Source of the DNA: an uncultured Pseudomonadales bacterium
Lineage (GTDB): Bacteria > Pseudomonadota > Gammaproteobacteria > Pseudomonadales > Pseudohongiellaceae
Reading direction: 5' to 3'
Length of the DNA: 64,000 nt
Assembly (NCBI GenBank): GCA_943789485.1
Contig: CALSUH010000010.1
Span: 1-64,000, forward strand
Shown: positions 49,301-59,150 of the stretch, piece after piece
How the letters are laid out: every line of letters begins with the position of its first letter
Position numbering within the stretch: position 1 is the stretch's first letter
The notes under the pieces: generated by a model
Seen by the model: only the letters and a program-made list of their open reading frames with translations
What the model was told of the DNA's origin: nothing
The model's database searches: none
Translations under genes and position numbers: made by a program

Positions 49301-49738
49301 TTACTGGATGACAAAGCCGGTAAATAGCACTGACTCTATTTCCTCATTAGGAAATAAACCAACTATTTCACTTTCAGACGTTTTGCGTAGCTCTTCTTTG
49401 CCTTCCTGGCTTTCCAAGGCGGCAAAATCATAGGAACCTAGCAAAATAATCAACGCATTCTGAATCAGAGGCGTGTTCAGTTTCAATTGCTCTAACGTGT
49501 CTTCATCTCTGGTTAGCACCGACAGAGTTACCTGAAGATAGCGCAACCTGCCATTGTAAGTAGAGCTGACAACCAGTGGTGGCAATTTATGAAAAAGAGG
49601 GGGTCGCGCCGTTTCTAAAGATAGGCCTTCTTCGCCATCAACTAGCGCTTCATCGGCACTAAAAAAACCCAGAAAATAGGCGCCTGCTGCCAAAGCCAAA
49701 ATCAGAACTGGTATGCCTATGATGAGTATTTTTTTCAA
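49301..49738 (-). CDS. FliL-family basal-body protein (copy 2)
   Basis: N-terminal TM; PPLFHKLPPLVVSSTYNGRLRYLQVTLSVLTRDEDTLEQLKLNTPLIQNALIILLGSYDFAALESQEGKEELRK. Confidence 0.87.
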   Translation of the reverse strand: MKKILIIGIPVLILALAAGAYFLGFFSADEALVDGEEGLSLETARPPLFHKLPPLVVSSTYNGRLRYLQVTLSVLTRDEDTLEQLKLNTPLIQNALIILLGSYDFAALESQEGKEELRKTSESEIVGLFPNEEIESVLFTGFVIQ

Positions 49739-50193
49739 TTGGGTGACCTCTTTGTCTCTTTTACCTTAAGCGTTCGTTTAGATTACTCTTAACGGTTGGT
49801 GTTAATTTGAGAAATCGCAGTCAATTATAGCCTGACGGGCTTTAATTTGCTCAGTCCTTGGTAGGGTATTCATGATCCTAGCCAAAGCGACTCCATGCCA
49901 GCGCAAAGGCCGCCGTTTGCAGAGCCGATGATTGCGCTTTTAGGCCGCTAAGTGAGGCGGTTCACGCTAGTCTATGGCTGCTTTCTAATGACTAGCTAGA
50001 TCCTTCGAGCCCTGCCTTGAAAATAAAGAAATTATCCTGTCCGGTCAATGAGCTATGTTAAAGTCGTTACTACTAATTGAGAGGATAATTTGCTAACTTC
50101 TACCATCGGCAATAGGCGCCTGGCTATTGATTTGGCCTTTAGTTGTATCTCAAGGGATAATTAGGGCTAAAAAATTCTATTCTCAGCAGCAGC

Positions 50194-51015
50194 ATGGAAG
50201 GTTTCAAAAAAATGGATTTAGCAACTCTACTTGGCTTACTTGGCGCGCTATCCATTATTCTCGTGGCCATATTCATTGGCGACGGCGATCCAGGGTATTT
50301 TTATAATCCGCCCTCAATCCTCATCGTTTTTGGTGGCACCTTGATGGTTGTTCTGGTCAAGTTTAGTGTGCTTCAGTTTATTGGAGCTTTTCGTGTCGCC
50401 GGGAATGCTTTCAAATCTAAAACACCAAAACCAGAATCAATCATTCCAAAAATTATCGAAATGGCAACCCTAGCTCGAAAAGAGGGAGTTCTGGCGCTTG
50501 AGAAAATAGAAGTTGAAAATAAGTTTCTGAAAACTGGTATCACCATGCTGATTGATGGCAATAGCAGTGAAGATACTAGGCAGATGCTATCCAAGGATAT
50601 GCAGGAAATTAACGAGCGCCATAAATGGGGCGCCTTGGTTTTTAGGGCAGCCGGTGATGTGGCGCCAGCCATGGGCATGATTGGTACCCTGATAGGCTTG
50701 GTGCAAATGCTCTCTACAATGGATGACCCAAATACCATCGGGCCAGCGATGGCTGTAGCGTTGTTGACAACACTGTATGGTGCGATATTGGCCAACATGG
50801 TTTTTATCCCGCTTGCTGACAAACTCACCTTGAGACGCGTTGAAGAGAGCAAGATCAATTCGATTTGTTTGGATGGAGTGCTGGCTATTCAAGAGGGGCA
50901 GCACCCAAGAATACTTGAGTCGCTCTTAAAGCTTTATGTAATACCCAATAAACGTGATTTGGCTGATAAGCCTGTAGAGCAGAAAGCGGACACAGCCGCA
51001 GCCGCAGCCCCATGA
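50194..51015 (+). CDS. pomA: Stator protein MotA/PomA-type (second stator pair)
   Basis: MDLATLLGLLGALSIILVAIFIG..., GDVAPAMGMIGTLIGLVQMLSTMDDPNTIGPAMAVALLTTLYGAILAN. Confidence 0.85.
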   Translation: MEGFKKMDLATLLGLLGALSIILVAIFIGDGDPGYFYNPPSILIVFGGTLMVVLVKFSVLQFIGAFRVAGNAFKSKTPKPESIIPKIIEMATLARKEGVLALEKIEVENKFLKTGITMLIDGNSSEDTRQMLSKDMQEINERHKWGALVFRAAGDVAPAMGMIGTLIGLVQMLSTMDDPNTIGPAMAVALLTTLYGAILANMVFIPLADKLTLRRVEESKINSICLDGVLAIQEGQHPRILESLLKLYVIPNKRDLADKPVEQKADTAAAAAP

Positions 51016-51025
51016 GTAGGTAATT

Positions 51026-51985
51026 ATGTCTGACGAAGATGAACAGGATCCTGCACCAAGGATACCAGGGTGGATGGCGTCATTTGCTGACCTCATGACC
51101 TTGTTGTTGTGCTTTTTTGTTTTATTGTTGTCTTTTTCTGAAATGGATGTGATCAAGTATAAGCAGGTAGCAGGTTCCATGCGTCATGCTTTTGGTGTGC
51201 AAAGTGAGATACCCGCATCAGGTATCCCTCTGGGGACTTCCATTATCGCGCAGGAATTTTCATCCGGGCGACCGGATCCTACTGTTGAAAATGTTGTGCA
51301 ACAGCAGACCGTTGATAACTTGCAGATGACTCTGGAGGTTAGGCAATCTGAGGAAGGCGAAGCGCTCGGGTCTTTCGATGCCGACGAGGAGGCCGCTCGC
51401 GAATTACTGATCAGTAAACTAATAAGCATGCGGGCTGACACTGAAGCCGATGCTCAGGCGCTTGCGGAAGTCTTGGGAAAAGAAATTGCCGACGACATGA
51501 TCGACATCGAGTCTGAGTTTAGATCGATCACCATACGAATTAGGGAGCGCGGATCTTTTGGCTCTGGCTCTTCCAGTCTCAATGAAGATTTTATTGATGT
51601 GCTGGAAAAATTAAGAAATGTGCTTTCAGATGTTGAGGGTCAGATTTCTGTTGAGGGCCATACTGATGATGTACCAATCTCTACCGAGTCATTATCATCG
51701 AACTGGCACTTGTCCTCGCAGCGAGCGCTGACTGTGGGGTATGAGTTACTCAAGGATGATGTTATCGACGATTCACGATTTCAGATCGTCGGCTATGCGG
51801 ATAGCAAGCCCTATGCATCTAATGAGACCCCCGATGGGCGTTCGCAGAATCGTCGCGTTGAAATAGTGATACGCCAGGGGGTGGACGAGGCAACATCAGC
51901 CGAGCTAAGAGAGTTGGATGGCCCTGCTCAAGACTTGCTAGATACTCTAGGTATTGAAGAAGCCGATTTGCTATCAAGAATTTAG
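51026..51985 (+). CDS. pomB: Stator protein MotB/PomB-type (second stator pair)
   Basis: PGWMASFADLMTLLLCFFVLLLSFSEMDVIKYKQVAGSMRHAFG; OmpA-like ISVEGHTDDVPISTESLSSNWHLSSQRA. Confidence 0.87.
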   Translation: MSDEDEQDPAPRIPGWMASFADLMTLLLCFFVLLLSFSEMDVIKYKQVAGSMRHAFGVQSEIPASGIPLGTSIIAQEFSSGRPDPTVENVVQQQTVDNLQMTLEVRQSEEGEALGSFDADEEAARELLISKLISMRADTEADAQALAEVLGKEIADDMIDIESEFRSITIRIRERGSFGSGSSSLNEDFIDVLEKLRNVLSDVEGQISVEGHTDDVPISTESLSSNWHLSSQRALTVGYELLKDDVIDDSRFQIVGYADSKPYASNETPDGRSQNRRVEIVIRQGVDEATSAELRELDGPAQDLLDTLGIEEADLLSRI

Positions 51986-51992
51986 GACTGCT

Positions 51993-52685
51993 ATGAATAC
52001 GGAAAGACGGCGTTATTTTAGAATAATTGATGTTATAGATCTGTCATTCAGTGTTGTTAAGGATGTCATTGAGGAGCAGAGGTTGTCGAATCAGGCACCG
52101 ACTGCAGCACAATTGCTGCAAGCCAGTGATGAGGAATTTGGCACCTTGATCAATGCAATCTGGAACGGGGATGCCAAGCTGGCAAAGGCCCTGAGTATTC
52201 TTAATCGTAAGGTCGACATCCTAGCTGCACATGTTGGCATTGATCCAGACGACAATGAATCTTCGCTTTATGATCATAGTTACAAAGAGGTAGAGGTTTC
52301 CTTGAGTGGCTGCGGAATAGCCTTTTCTTGTGAGGAGCAGGTTGCGAAGGATAGCAAGCTCGCTTTGTTACTAGCTTTGAAGCCCTCTAGCATTAAAATT
52401 GAGGCATATGGCACCGTTGTCGCCTGCGAGGAGAACGACGCCGAAAGTGACCAGCCGTATATTATTCGAGTAGATCTCAAAATGAAGTCGCAAGAAGAGG
52501 ATCTACTAATCAGGCATTGTGTGCAGCGGCAAGTAGCGCTTCTGCACAAGGACGACCAGGACTGTCAGAGCGACCAAGACAACCAGAACGACCAAGACAA
52601 CCAGAACGACCAAGACAATCAGAGCGACCAAGACAACCAGAACGACCAAGACAATCAGAGCGACCAAGACGATCTGAAGGCCTAG
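51993..52685 (+). CDS. PilZ-like protein with C-terminal hydrophilic hexapeptide repeat
   Basis: N-terminal MNTERRRYFRI (RxxxR), later SLSGCGIAF; C-terminus (S/N)DQDNQ repeats. ORF track start is 51954; the ATG is at 51993. Confidence 0.75.
   Translation: MNTERRRYFRIIDVIDLSFSVVKDVIEEQRLSNQAPTAAQLLQASDEEFGTLINAIWNGDAKLAKALSILNRKVDILAAHVGIDPDDNESSLYDHSYKEVEVSLSGCGIAFSCEEQVAKDSKLALLLALKPSSIKIEAYGTVVACEENDAESDQPYIIRVDLKMKSQEEDLLIRHCVQRQVALLHKDDQDCQSDQDNQNDQDNQNDQDNQSDQDNQNDQDNQSDQDDLKA
52551..52676 (+). repeat. 18-bp in-frame tandem repeat, about seven units
   Basis: Units of type (a/g)(a/g)cgaccaagacaa(c/t)cag encode DDQDCQ/SDQDNQ/NDQDNQ x2/SDQDNQ/NDQDNQ/SDQDDL. Confidence 0.9.
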
Positions 52686-53073
52686 TGTCTAGGTTTTCTA
52701 CTCTACCGGCCTGCGCTTACCGATAGCAACATCGCCGCGGTTGTTGTTGACCCCTGCTGTGGTCGATCTTTGTGTCGACACTTCGTCGCTGCAATCAAGG
52801 AATCTCATCACATGATCTAGCGAGATCGGTGAGTTCTTCCTCCATCTATTTTTAACTGAACCGCTTTGTTGTCTCAACGCTGCTTAGCTCGATGAATTTT
52901 GGGTTCTAAATGGCAAGAGAAAGCTGATCAGATGTTTGAACTATCTTCACGGCTGTTGAATTCCCCTTTAATTTTCGTTATTTCCTCTAACAGCGCTAGT
53001 TATAGTTGCCTCATTCGCTCGCTAGAGTAAAATTCCGATTAAGACGTATAACCTTTGGAAACAACATCGCATT

Positions 53074-54534
53074 ATGGCCAATCCTATAAAAGATTCAAAA
53101 GAGCCCGGATTTCTGCATTCCCTACTGTGTTTTGGCGGTGTCATGGTGATCGTGATTTCTGGCATGTTATGGCTAGGCATCAGCCTGCATAGCCTTCTGG
53201 TAATCGCGGTTATTTGGGTTGCGTGGCACTCTTCATTGCTAGGATTCAACTACGAAGAGATCAAATCTGCGATGATTTCGGGCATCCAGAAAGGCTTGGG
53301 CGCGATCTTTATTTTTTTCCTGATTGGCATACTCGTCGCTGCACTAATTGAGAGCGGAACTATCGGCGGGCTCATCTATTATGGCCTAGACTTGCTCCAT
53401 CCCACGTTCTTTCTGCCTGCGGGTTTGGTGCTATGCAGTCTTATGTCGCTTGCCACCGGCACAGCGTGGGGGACAATTGCTACAATCGGTGTTGTCCTCA
53501 TGGGCCTGGGTAGCGCGCTAGGCATTCCACTGCCACTCGTGGCTGGCATGGTTGTCTCCGGAGCGAGCTTCGGTGACAAAATGTCGCCAGTTTCAGACAC
53601 AACCAATCTCGCAGCGATGAGTGCGGGTACGGATCTTTACTCCCACATCAAGTCAATGATGTACACCACCGTGCCAACCTATGTCATCAGTATTATTTTG
53701 TTTACAGCTTTGGGGCTGTACTACAGCGGTCAGACCCTCTCGCCAGAGGAGCTATTAACATACACTCAGCACCTCGAAATCGAATTCGCTATCAACCCCC
53801 TGACTTTGTTACCGCTATTTGTGTTACTAACCCTGAGCATCAGACGAACCCCGGCCGAACTCAGCATGCTCGCAAGCGTGGTTACCGCTGTGGTGCTGGC
53901 AGTGACTATGCAAGACAGGACTATTCCACAGGTTCTTAATAGTTTGCATACCGGCTATGTTGCCTCAACGGGGCTTGAGCAACTCGATACACTCCTAAGT
54001 CGCGGCGGCATAACAAGTATGATGTGGACGATGTCACTCGCGCTAATAGCATTGTCTCTCGGCGGCATTCTCGATCGTGCGGGTTTTGTTCGTGTGCTGC
54101 TCAGCGGAATGCTGATGCGCATCAAGCGCTCCGCTAGCCTTATGGCAGCTACGATTGGAGCCGGCATTGTTTCCAACATGAGTATGGGCGAAGGGTATCT
54201 CTCTATTATATTCGGCGGACAAATATTCAAAGATTCTTATGAGGAAGATGGCCTCGAGAAACACATGCTCTCGCGCTGCTTGGAAGAGGGGGCTACCTTA
54301 AGTACCTCGCTCATCCCATGGACTACCTCGGGCGCGTTTATTACTGGGGTTCTCAATATGTCACCGTTGGAGTTTGCTCCATGGGCATTTTTTAATTATA
54401 TCAATCCGTTGTTGTCTATAGGTCTTGCCTATATGGGCTTTGGGATTTTTCGAAAAACTCAGAACTCTGACGAGCAGACTTCGAATAGACAGGCGATGGA
54501 AAGAGGAGCGCAGGAGCTCAAATATCCTGACTAG
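53074..54534 (+). CDS. NhaC-family Na+/H+ antiporter-like protein
   Basis: Multi-TM; SLATGTAWGTIATIGVVLMGLGSALGIPLPLVAGMVVSGASFGDKMSPVSDTTNLAAMSAGTDLYSHI. Confidence 0.88.
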   Translation: MANPIKDSKEPGFLHSLLCFGGVMVIVISGMLWLGISLHSLLVIAVIWVAWHSSLLGFNYEEIKSAMISGIQKGLGAIFIFFLIGILVAALIESGTIGGLIYYGLDLLHPTFFLPAGLVLCSLMSLATGTAWGTIATIGVVLMGLGSALGIPLPLVAGMVVSGASFGDKMSPVSDTTNLAAMSAGTDLYSHIKSMMYTTVPTYVISIILFTALGLYYSGQTLSPEELLTYTQHLEIEFAINPLTLLPLFVLLTLSIRRTPAELSMLASVVTAVVLAVTMQDRTIPQVLNSLHTGYVASTGLEQLDTLLSRGGITSMMWTMSLALIALSLGGILDRAGFVRVLLSGMLMRIKRSASLMAATIGAGIVSNMSMGEGYLSIIFGGQIFKDSYEEDGLEKHMLSRCLEEGATLSTSLIPWTTSGAFITGVLNMSPLEFAPWAFFNYINPLLSIGLAYMGFGIFRKTQNSDEQTSNRQAMERGAQELKYPD

Positions 54535-54586
54535 CTGGATTCAGAGAAGAAAAATTCCGCGCAGTGAACGGCATTTTTTTTCAGGC

Positions 54587-54721
54587 TTAGTTGGCATTGC
54601 TGGAGAGAAAGGCAATGAGTAAGCCCTCAACGGATTCTCCGACACCCGGCACAAGCAAAAGGGTGAGCACGGTAAGCAATGAACCGGCGGCGCAAAGAAT
54701 AAGATAATTTCGTAGTGTCAT
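54587..54721 (-). CDS. Small membrane protein (44 aa), not in ORF track
   Basis: MTLRNYLILCAAGSLLTVLTLLLVPGVGESVEGLLIAFLSSNAN*; GAGGAA ribosome-binding-like sequence upstream; 18 bp after the stop of the upstream gene. Confidence 0.55.
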   Translation of the reverse strand: MTLRNYLILCAAGSLLTVLTLLLVPGVGESVEGLLIAFLSSNAN

Positions 54722-54739
54722 GGGTTTTTTCCTCGAATC

Positions 54740-55288
54740 TTAGCGTGGGGCAAGTTCGAATATCCAGCTATTGCCGTCTTCGATGTCTGCTCTGGATAGA
54801 GCGATAGCTTCAGCCGATACGGGTGTGGGTACACCGCTGTATTTAGCGAGTAACTTGGCCGATACGCCGTTTAGTACATCCCCTTCTTTAATTCGAATCA
54901 GCTGTCTGGGGTAGCGTACATTGTTCACGCGCAGCACGCCTTCGTCGTTACCTTCATCCGCGTCGAACGCCCATTCCTTCCAGATTTTTCCAAGGAAGGA
55001 CTTCATGTAGCCGGAGACAACGTAAATCTTTCCCTCGCTCTCCAGGATGAAAATGCGGCGTGTGGCCATCGGGTCGTTAAGCTGCAGTTCAATGGTAAAG
55101 ATACCATCAGTGAAGCTCCAGTCTGGCTCAGGCCCTGTGTGTAATTCTCCAGCCATCATTTCGCCGCCAGGAAAAACAACTGTTGCACCGTCAGCGCTGC
55201 TGCGTTGAATGCGCAGCGTACCGATCGTTACGGCGCCAATCAGCACAACGAAACCAATCGCTTGTAGTGCGATCTTAAGAATTTTCAC
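54740..55288 (-). CDS. Hypothetical membrane-anchored/exported protein
   Basis: 182 aa with N-terminal hydrophobic segment IALQAIGFVVLIGAVTIGTL. Confidence 0.65.
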   Translation of the reverse strand: MKILKIALQAIGFVVLIGAVTIGTLRIQRSSADGATVVFPGGEMMAGELHTGPEPDWSFTDGIFTIELQLNDPMATRRIFILESEGKIYVVSGYMKSFLGKIWKEWAFDADEGNDEGVLRVNNVRYPRQLIRIKEGDVLNGVSAKLLAKYSGVPTPVSAEAIALSRADIEDGNSWIFELAPR

Positions 55289-55373
55289 CTGCTAGCCTCC
55301 CAAGAGTCAAAGTAAGGGAAATGATAGGCGATTTGTCGCAGCACGTCTTCCATTTTGAGGCGGTGTGGATCAC

Positions 55374-55447
55374 AAAGGGGACGGAGGGATTTATTTTTGA
55401 TCAATCAAGCTGCCGATTGGTCAAAAATAAATCCCTCCGTCCCCTTT
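55374..55447. repeat. REP-like long hairpin
   Basis: 33-nt arms aaaggggacggagggatttatttttgatcaatc / gattggtcaaaaataaatccctccgtccccttt (one mismatch), 8-nt loop. Confidence 0.9.
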
Positions 55448-55752
55448 AATTTCGTGCAGTTGACAAAGTCTAGTTATGAAAGTTAAATGATCGAAGTGAA
55501 TTGTTTAAAAGTTCAGATAAGCAATTAAAAGTGGGGCCGATGTTTAGTTTTTTCGCAACACAGTTATCAAATCTCAGTGGGGATCGCTGTGCCTAAATGA
55601 AGTAGCGCGCCTTTAGTAAAAATTTGCAATAGAGGGATTCTACAAAATGTGCCTTAAAAAAGTTGACCGTCACATGCCTTCTGTTACATCGGCAGAAACA
55701 GCTGCCGTATTGACAATCTATGTCGAAGTCAGTTGTTCGCTGACGAATCTAA

Positions 55753-57168
55753 ATGCTGCCGGCATCGTCGCTCAGAAACTACGAGCCTTTCGTGCAAGTT
55801 AATTCAGAGCTTAAAACAAACACCTATCCGAGCCCGCGGCGCGCTTGGTCTATGGTGAGTCTACTCACCATATTGTATATTTTTTCTTTTCTTGACCGCA
55901 CTATTATTGTGCTGCTCATTGAGCCAATTAAAGCGGATCTGGGTCTAAGTGACACGCAAATTAGCCTGTTATACGGGTTTGCGTTTGCCTTGTTTTATAC
56001 CTTTTTGGGTATACCCATAGCACGGCTTGCTGACCGGCGCAGTCGTCGAACCATAATCATGGTTGGGGTCGCGATTTGGAGTGTAATGACTGCGATTTGT
56101 GGCATTACTCGTAATTTTGCGCAACTGTTTGCGGCGCGTATTGGAGTGGGCGTGGGTGAGGCAGCCTTGTCTCCGGCGGCTTATTCTCTAATTTCTGATT
56201 CTTTTCCCCCAGCTGAACGTGCCAGAGCCATGAGTGTGTACACGATGGGGCTATATCTAGGGGTTGGATTTTCCTTGCTTTTAGGAGGGGTTGTCATTGA
56301 ATGGATTGGTGCCACCGGGTCGGTTGAATTACCCATTGTTGGCGAGATCCGTGCCTGGCAAATGACCTTCATTGCGGTGGGCCTGCCGGGTTTGTTGTTA
56401 GCCGGCCTTATGATGACGGTTCGGGAACCGGTGCGTCAGGAGTTGGGTTTGGCCCAAGCGAACACTGAGGCCGACCAAGTCAGTTTGCGTGATTCATTCG
56501 AGTGGTTTGCCAAGCGCTGGCGTTTTTATGCCGTATTCTGCCTCGCCATGTCTTGCTTGGTGTTGTATTCATATTCGCTTACCGCCTGGACACCCTCTTT
56601 CTTCATTCGCACACACGATTGGACGTCGTTGGAGGTTAGTCGGTACTACGGATTGGTGGTTTTAATATTCGGGCCAACGGGTATATTGTTTGGTGGTTGG
56701 TGGGCGAGCCGTCGTGCACGGCGTGGTGATATTGTTGCCAACGTGCGCGTGGCTGTTGTCTGTTTTGCCTTGCTTATCGTGCCAGCGGGCGCGATGACAC
56801 TGCTCGATGATCCGAATCATACGCTGGTCTTGATGGCGGTTGTAAAGTTTGTTTCTGGGCTACCCTTAGGTATAGCTGTAGCGGCGATGCATGAAGTGAC
56901 ACCTAATCGATTGCGGGCGCAAGCAGTCGGTCTGTACATGTTCACCATCAATCTAATCGGCTTGGGCTTTGGGCCAACCGCCGTCGCTTTGCTGACCGAC
57001 TACCTATTCGGTGACCCACAGATGTTGCGCTATTCCATGGCTATAGTTGGGTCTATTTCCTGTTTCATTGGGTTGCTGCTAACGGTGTATGCGCAAAAAC
57101 ATTTTCGAGTGCAAAAAACGTCCTATGCCTCTTCTGAGCATCCTACCAATAGCATTGATGCCGTTTAA
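55753..57168 (+). CDS. MFS transporter (spinster-like)
   Basis: LLTILYIFSFLDRTIIVLLIEPIKADLGLSDTQISLLYGFAFALFYTFLGIPIARLADRRSRR. Confidence 0.9.
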   Translation: MLPASSLRNYEPFVQVNSELKTNTYPSPRRAWSMVSLLTILYIFSFLDRTIIVLLIEPIKADLGLSDTQISLLYGFAFALFYTFLGIPIARLADRRSRRTIIMVGVAIWSVMTAICGITRNFAQLFAARIGVGVGEAALSPAAYSLISDSFPPAERARAMSVYTMGLYLGVGFSLLLGGVVIEWIGATGSVELPIVGEIRAWQMTFIAVGLPGLLLAGLMMTVREPVRQELGLAQANTEADQVSLRDSFEWFAKRWRFYAVFCLAMSCLVLYSYSLTAWTPSFFIRTHDWTSLEVSRYYGLVVLIFGPTGILFGGWWASRRARRGDIVANVRVAVVCFALLIVPAGAMTLLDDPNHTLVLMAVVKFVSGLPLGIAVAAMHEVTPNRLRAQAVGLYMFTINLIGLGFGPTAVALLTDYLFGDPQMLRYSMAIVGSISCFIGLLLTVYAQKHFRVQKTSYASSEHPTNSIDAV

Positions 57169-57244
57169 CAATCTCTAGTTTGAGGTACATGCTGACAATA
57201 CTTAGCGAGTCATTCGTTAGTCGGCACTAATGTAGCCAGCAGTG

Positions 57245-58945
57245 CTAGGTTAAAGGTTGTTTTTCATTAAACAGCGGTCGGAGTTCGCGCCTCAATACTT
57301 TGCCAGTAGCGTTGGTTGGCAGAGCACTGACAACGCGAAGCTGTTCCGGAAGTTTGAAAACGGCAATGCCAAGTTCTAGCAGGTAGGCAGATATTTCCTG
57401 TAATTCAATCGCTTCGCCTGGAGCGGGGACCACTACGGCTCCGACGCGTTCCCCCAGTATTTCATCATCGTAAGCTGTCACAGCGACTGCGCTGATTTTG
57501 GGGTGCCCGGCCAGCAAGCGGTCGATTTCATCGGGAGAAATGTTCATGCCGCCGCGTACAATGATGTCTTTCGAGCGACCAACGAAGCGATAGTACATTG
57601 ATTTTTCTGGGTGTTCGGCTATCTCAAATACATCGCCAGTACGAAAGTAACCGTCGTCGGAAAACACCTCGGCATTGTCCTGCTCGGACTGCCAATAGCC
57701 GTCGAATACCGAGGGTCCTGATATTTCCAGTTCGCCCTGCTTTCCTGATACCAGGATTTCATTCCGGGTATCGGGATCAACAATTCGTGTTTTTGTCATC
57801 TTGGAGATGCGGCTTTTCCATTGCACGTTTGGTAAGCCGTATCGAGGAAAGTAAGCAGCTCTATTTGCCGAGTCGGGCACATCAATGACAGTTGAAGACA
57901 AGCTCATGCCTTCGTTTGAGCCAAACATATTATTGATCGGAATGTTGTACTCAGATTGAATCGTATCCACCAACCACTCCGTGAGGGGAGAGCCACCGGA
58001 ACCAAGAATTCGTATGCTACTTAAATCCGCTGCCGCCATAATCTCTGGCTGCTTGAGCAGCATGTTGAGTACCGCGGGCGCAGCAACGGTATAGGTGATT
58101 TTTTCGTCGGCAATTTGCTGTAGGAAAACGTTGAGGTCAAGGGGGTGATGCATGACCAAAGTGCCGCCACTGAGTAGCCAGGGAAATAAAAATCCACCCA
58201 GACCCGCCATGTTAACGATTGGGAAGGGACTTAGCAGCACATCGCGATGTGTCAGGTTGGCGGCATCCAAACTGGAGATGCCCGAAATTAGCCAGTGATT
58301 ATGACTGCGCGGCACGCCTTTAGGTGAACCCGTTGTTCCAGAAGTCCAGCAGATGGTAAAGATGTCATTGGCGGATGCCGGGTGCTCATCAATATATGTT
58401 TGCCAGTGCTTAGACGATTTTTGCGTAGATAATGCCAACGGCAAATTCCCATCGGCAATCTGATCACCAAAGCTAAATACCAGACAACTATCCATAAACA
58501 ACAAGCCATGATCAACGCTCAAATTTTTCCCTTTGAGGTTAGATAGCGTGACGTACGCTGCCGGTGCGAGCTTGTCGATTGCTAGTTTTAGCTCGTGTGG
58601 TCCATATTGAACCGGAACCGGGCTAACTATTGCACCGAGTCGCGCCAGAGCCAAATAGGTGATTGGCAATTCGATAATATTGGGTAGCTGTACCACGACT
58701 ATATCGTTCTCACGTATTCCGCCATCAAAAAACGCGATTGATAGGGCATCGATATGCTGACTAAGCTCTCTGAAATTAAGGCGTTTAGGTAAACCGTCAG
58801 TTATTGTCGCGCGATTGGCAGGGTCGATTAACGCGAGGTGGTCTGGTCGCTTGGCAGCTTCTGAATATAAGTCATAGATGGTTCTATTTCCCCACCAACC
58901 GGCCTTCGTGTTCTCATCGATACGTTGTTGGGGGGTGGTTTGCAT
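57245..58945 (-). CDS. AMP-dependent synthetase/ligase (acyl-CoA synthetase family)
   Basis: ICWTSGTTGSPKGVPRSH; GYFRTGDVFEI; GRSKDIIVRGGMNISPDEID; TNATGKVLRRELR. Confidence 0.93.
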   Translation of the reverse strand: MQTTPQQRIDENTKAGWWGNRTIYDLYSEAAKRPDHLALIDPANRATITDGLPKRLNFRELSQHIDALSIAFFDGGIRENDIVVVQLPNIIELPITYLALARLGAIVSPVPVQYGPHELKLAIDKLAPAAYVTLSNLKGKNLSVDHGLLFMDSCLVFSFGDQIADGNLPLALSTQKSSKHWQTYIDEHPASANDIFTICWTSGTTGSPKGVPRSHNHWLISGISSLDAANLTHRDVLLSPFPIVNMAGLGGFLFPWLLSGGTLVMHHPLDLNVFLQQIADEKITYTVAAPAVLNMLLKQPEIMAAADLSSIRILGSGGSPLTEWLVDTIQSEYNIPINNMFGSNEGMSLSSTVIDVPDSANRAAYFPRYGLPNVQWKSRISKMTKTRIVDPDTRNEILVSGKQGELEISGPSVFDGYWQSEQDNAEVFSDDGYFRTGDVFEIAEHPEKSMYYRFVGRSKDIIVRGGMNISPDEIDRLLAGHPKISAVAVTAYDDEILGERVGAVVVPAPGEAIELQEISAYLLELGIAVFKLPEQLRVVSALPTNATGKVLRRELRPLFNEKQPLT

Positions 58946-58999
58946 AGAATTACGCTCCGATTGTTGCGGTAAAATACCCTGCCAGGCCGGCGAAGAATG

Positions 59000-59014
59000 A
59001 AAGTCTAGTTAGCG
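59000..59014 (+). promoter_or_regulatory. Shared motif AAAGTCTAGTTAGCG (copy 1)
   Basis: 15-nt match to copy 2 in the same divergent promoter region. Confidence 0.45.
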
Positions 59015-59150
59015 CGAATATATAAAGCAACAGGCTAACCTTTAGTTGGTCCGCGACATCTGTGTATTGCTAGTATTTATTGGCTGATTTGCGCTGAATT
59101 TGCTAATGATATACCCCTGAGTTTGTAGTCCTTATCATTAATGATATAGT

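Noticed and set aside
50052-50084. TAAAGTCG...GAGGATAA upstream of pomA as a sigma-28 promoter
   Set aside because: Spacing is about 14 rather than 11 nt and the -10 is a poor match.
52517-52726. 69-aa ORF (RPRQPERPRQ repeats) in an alternate frame of the 18-bp repeat
   Set aside because: Any 18-bp repeat keeps alternate frames open; the PilZ frame has gene context and a start.
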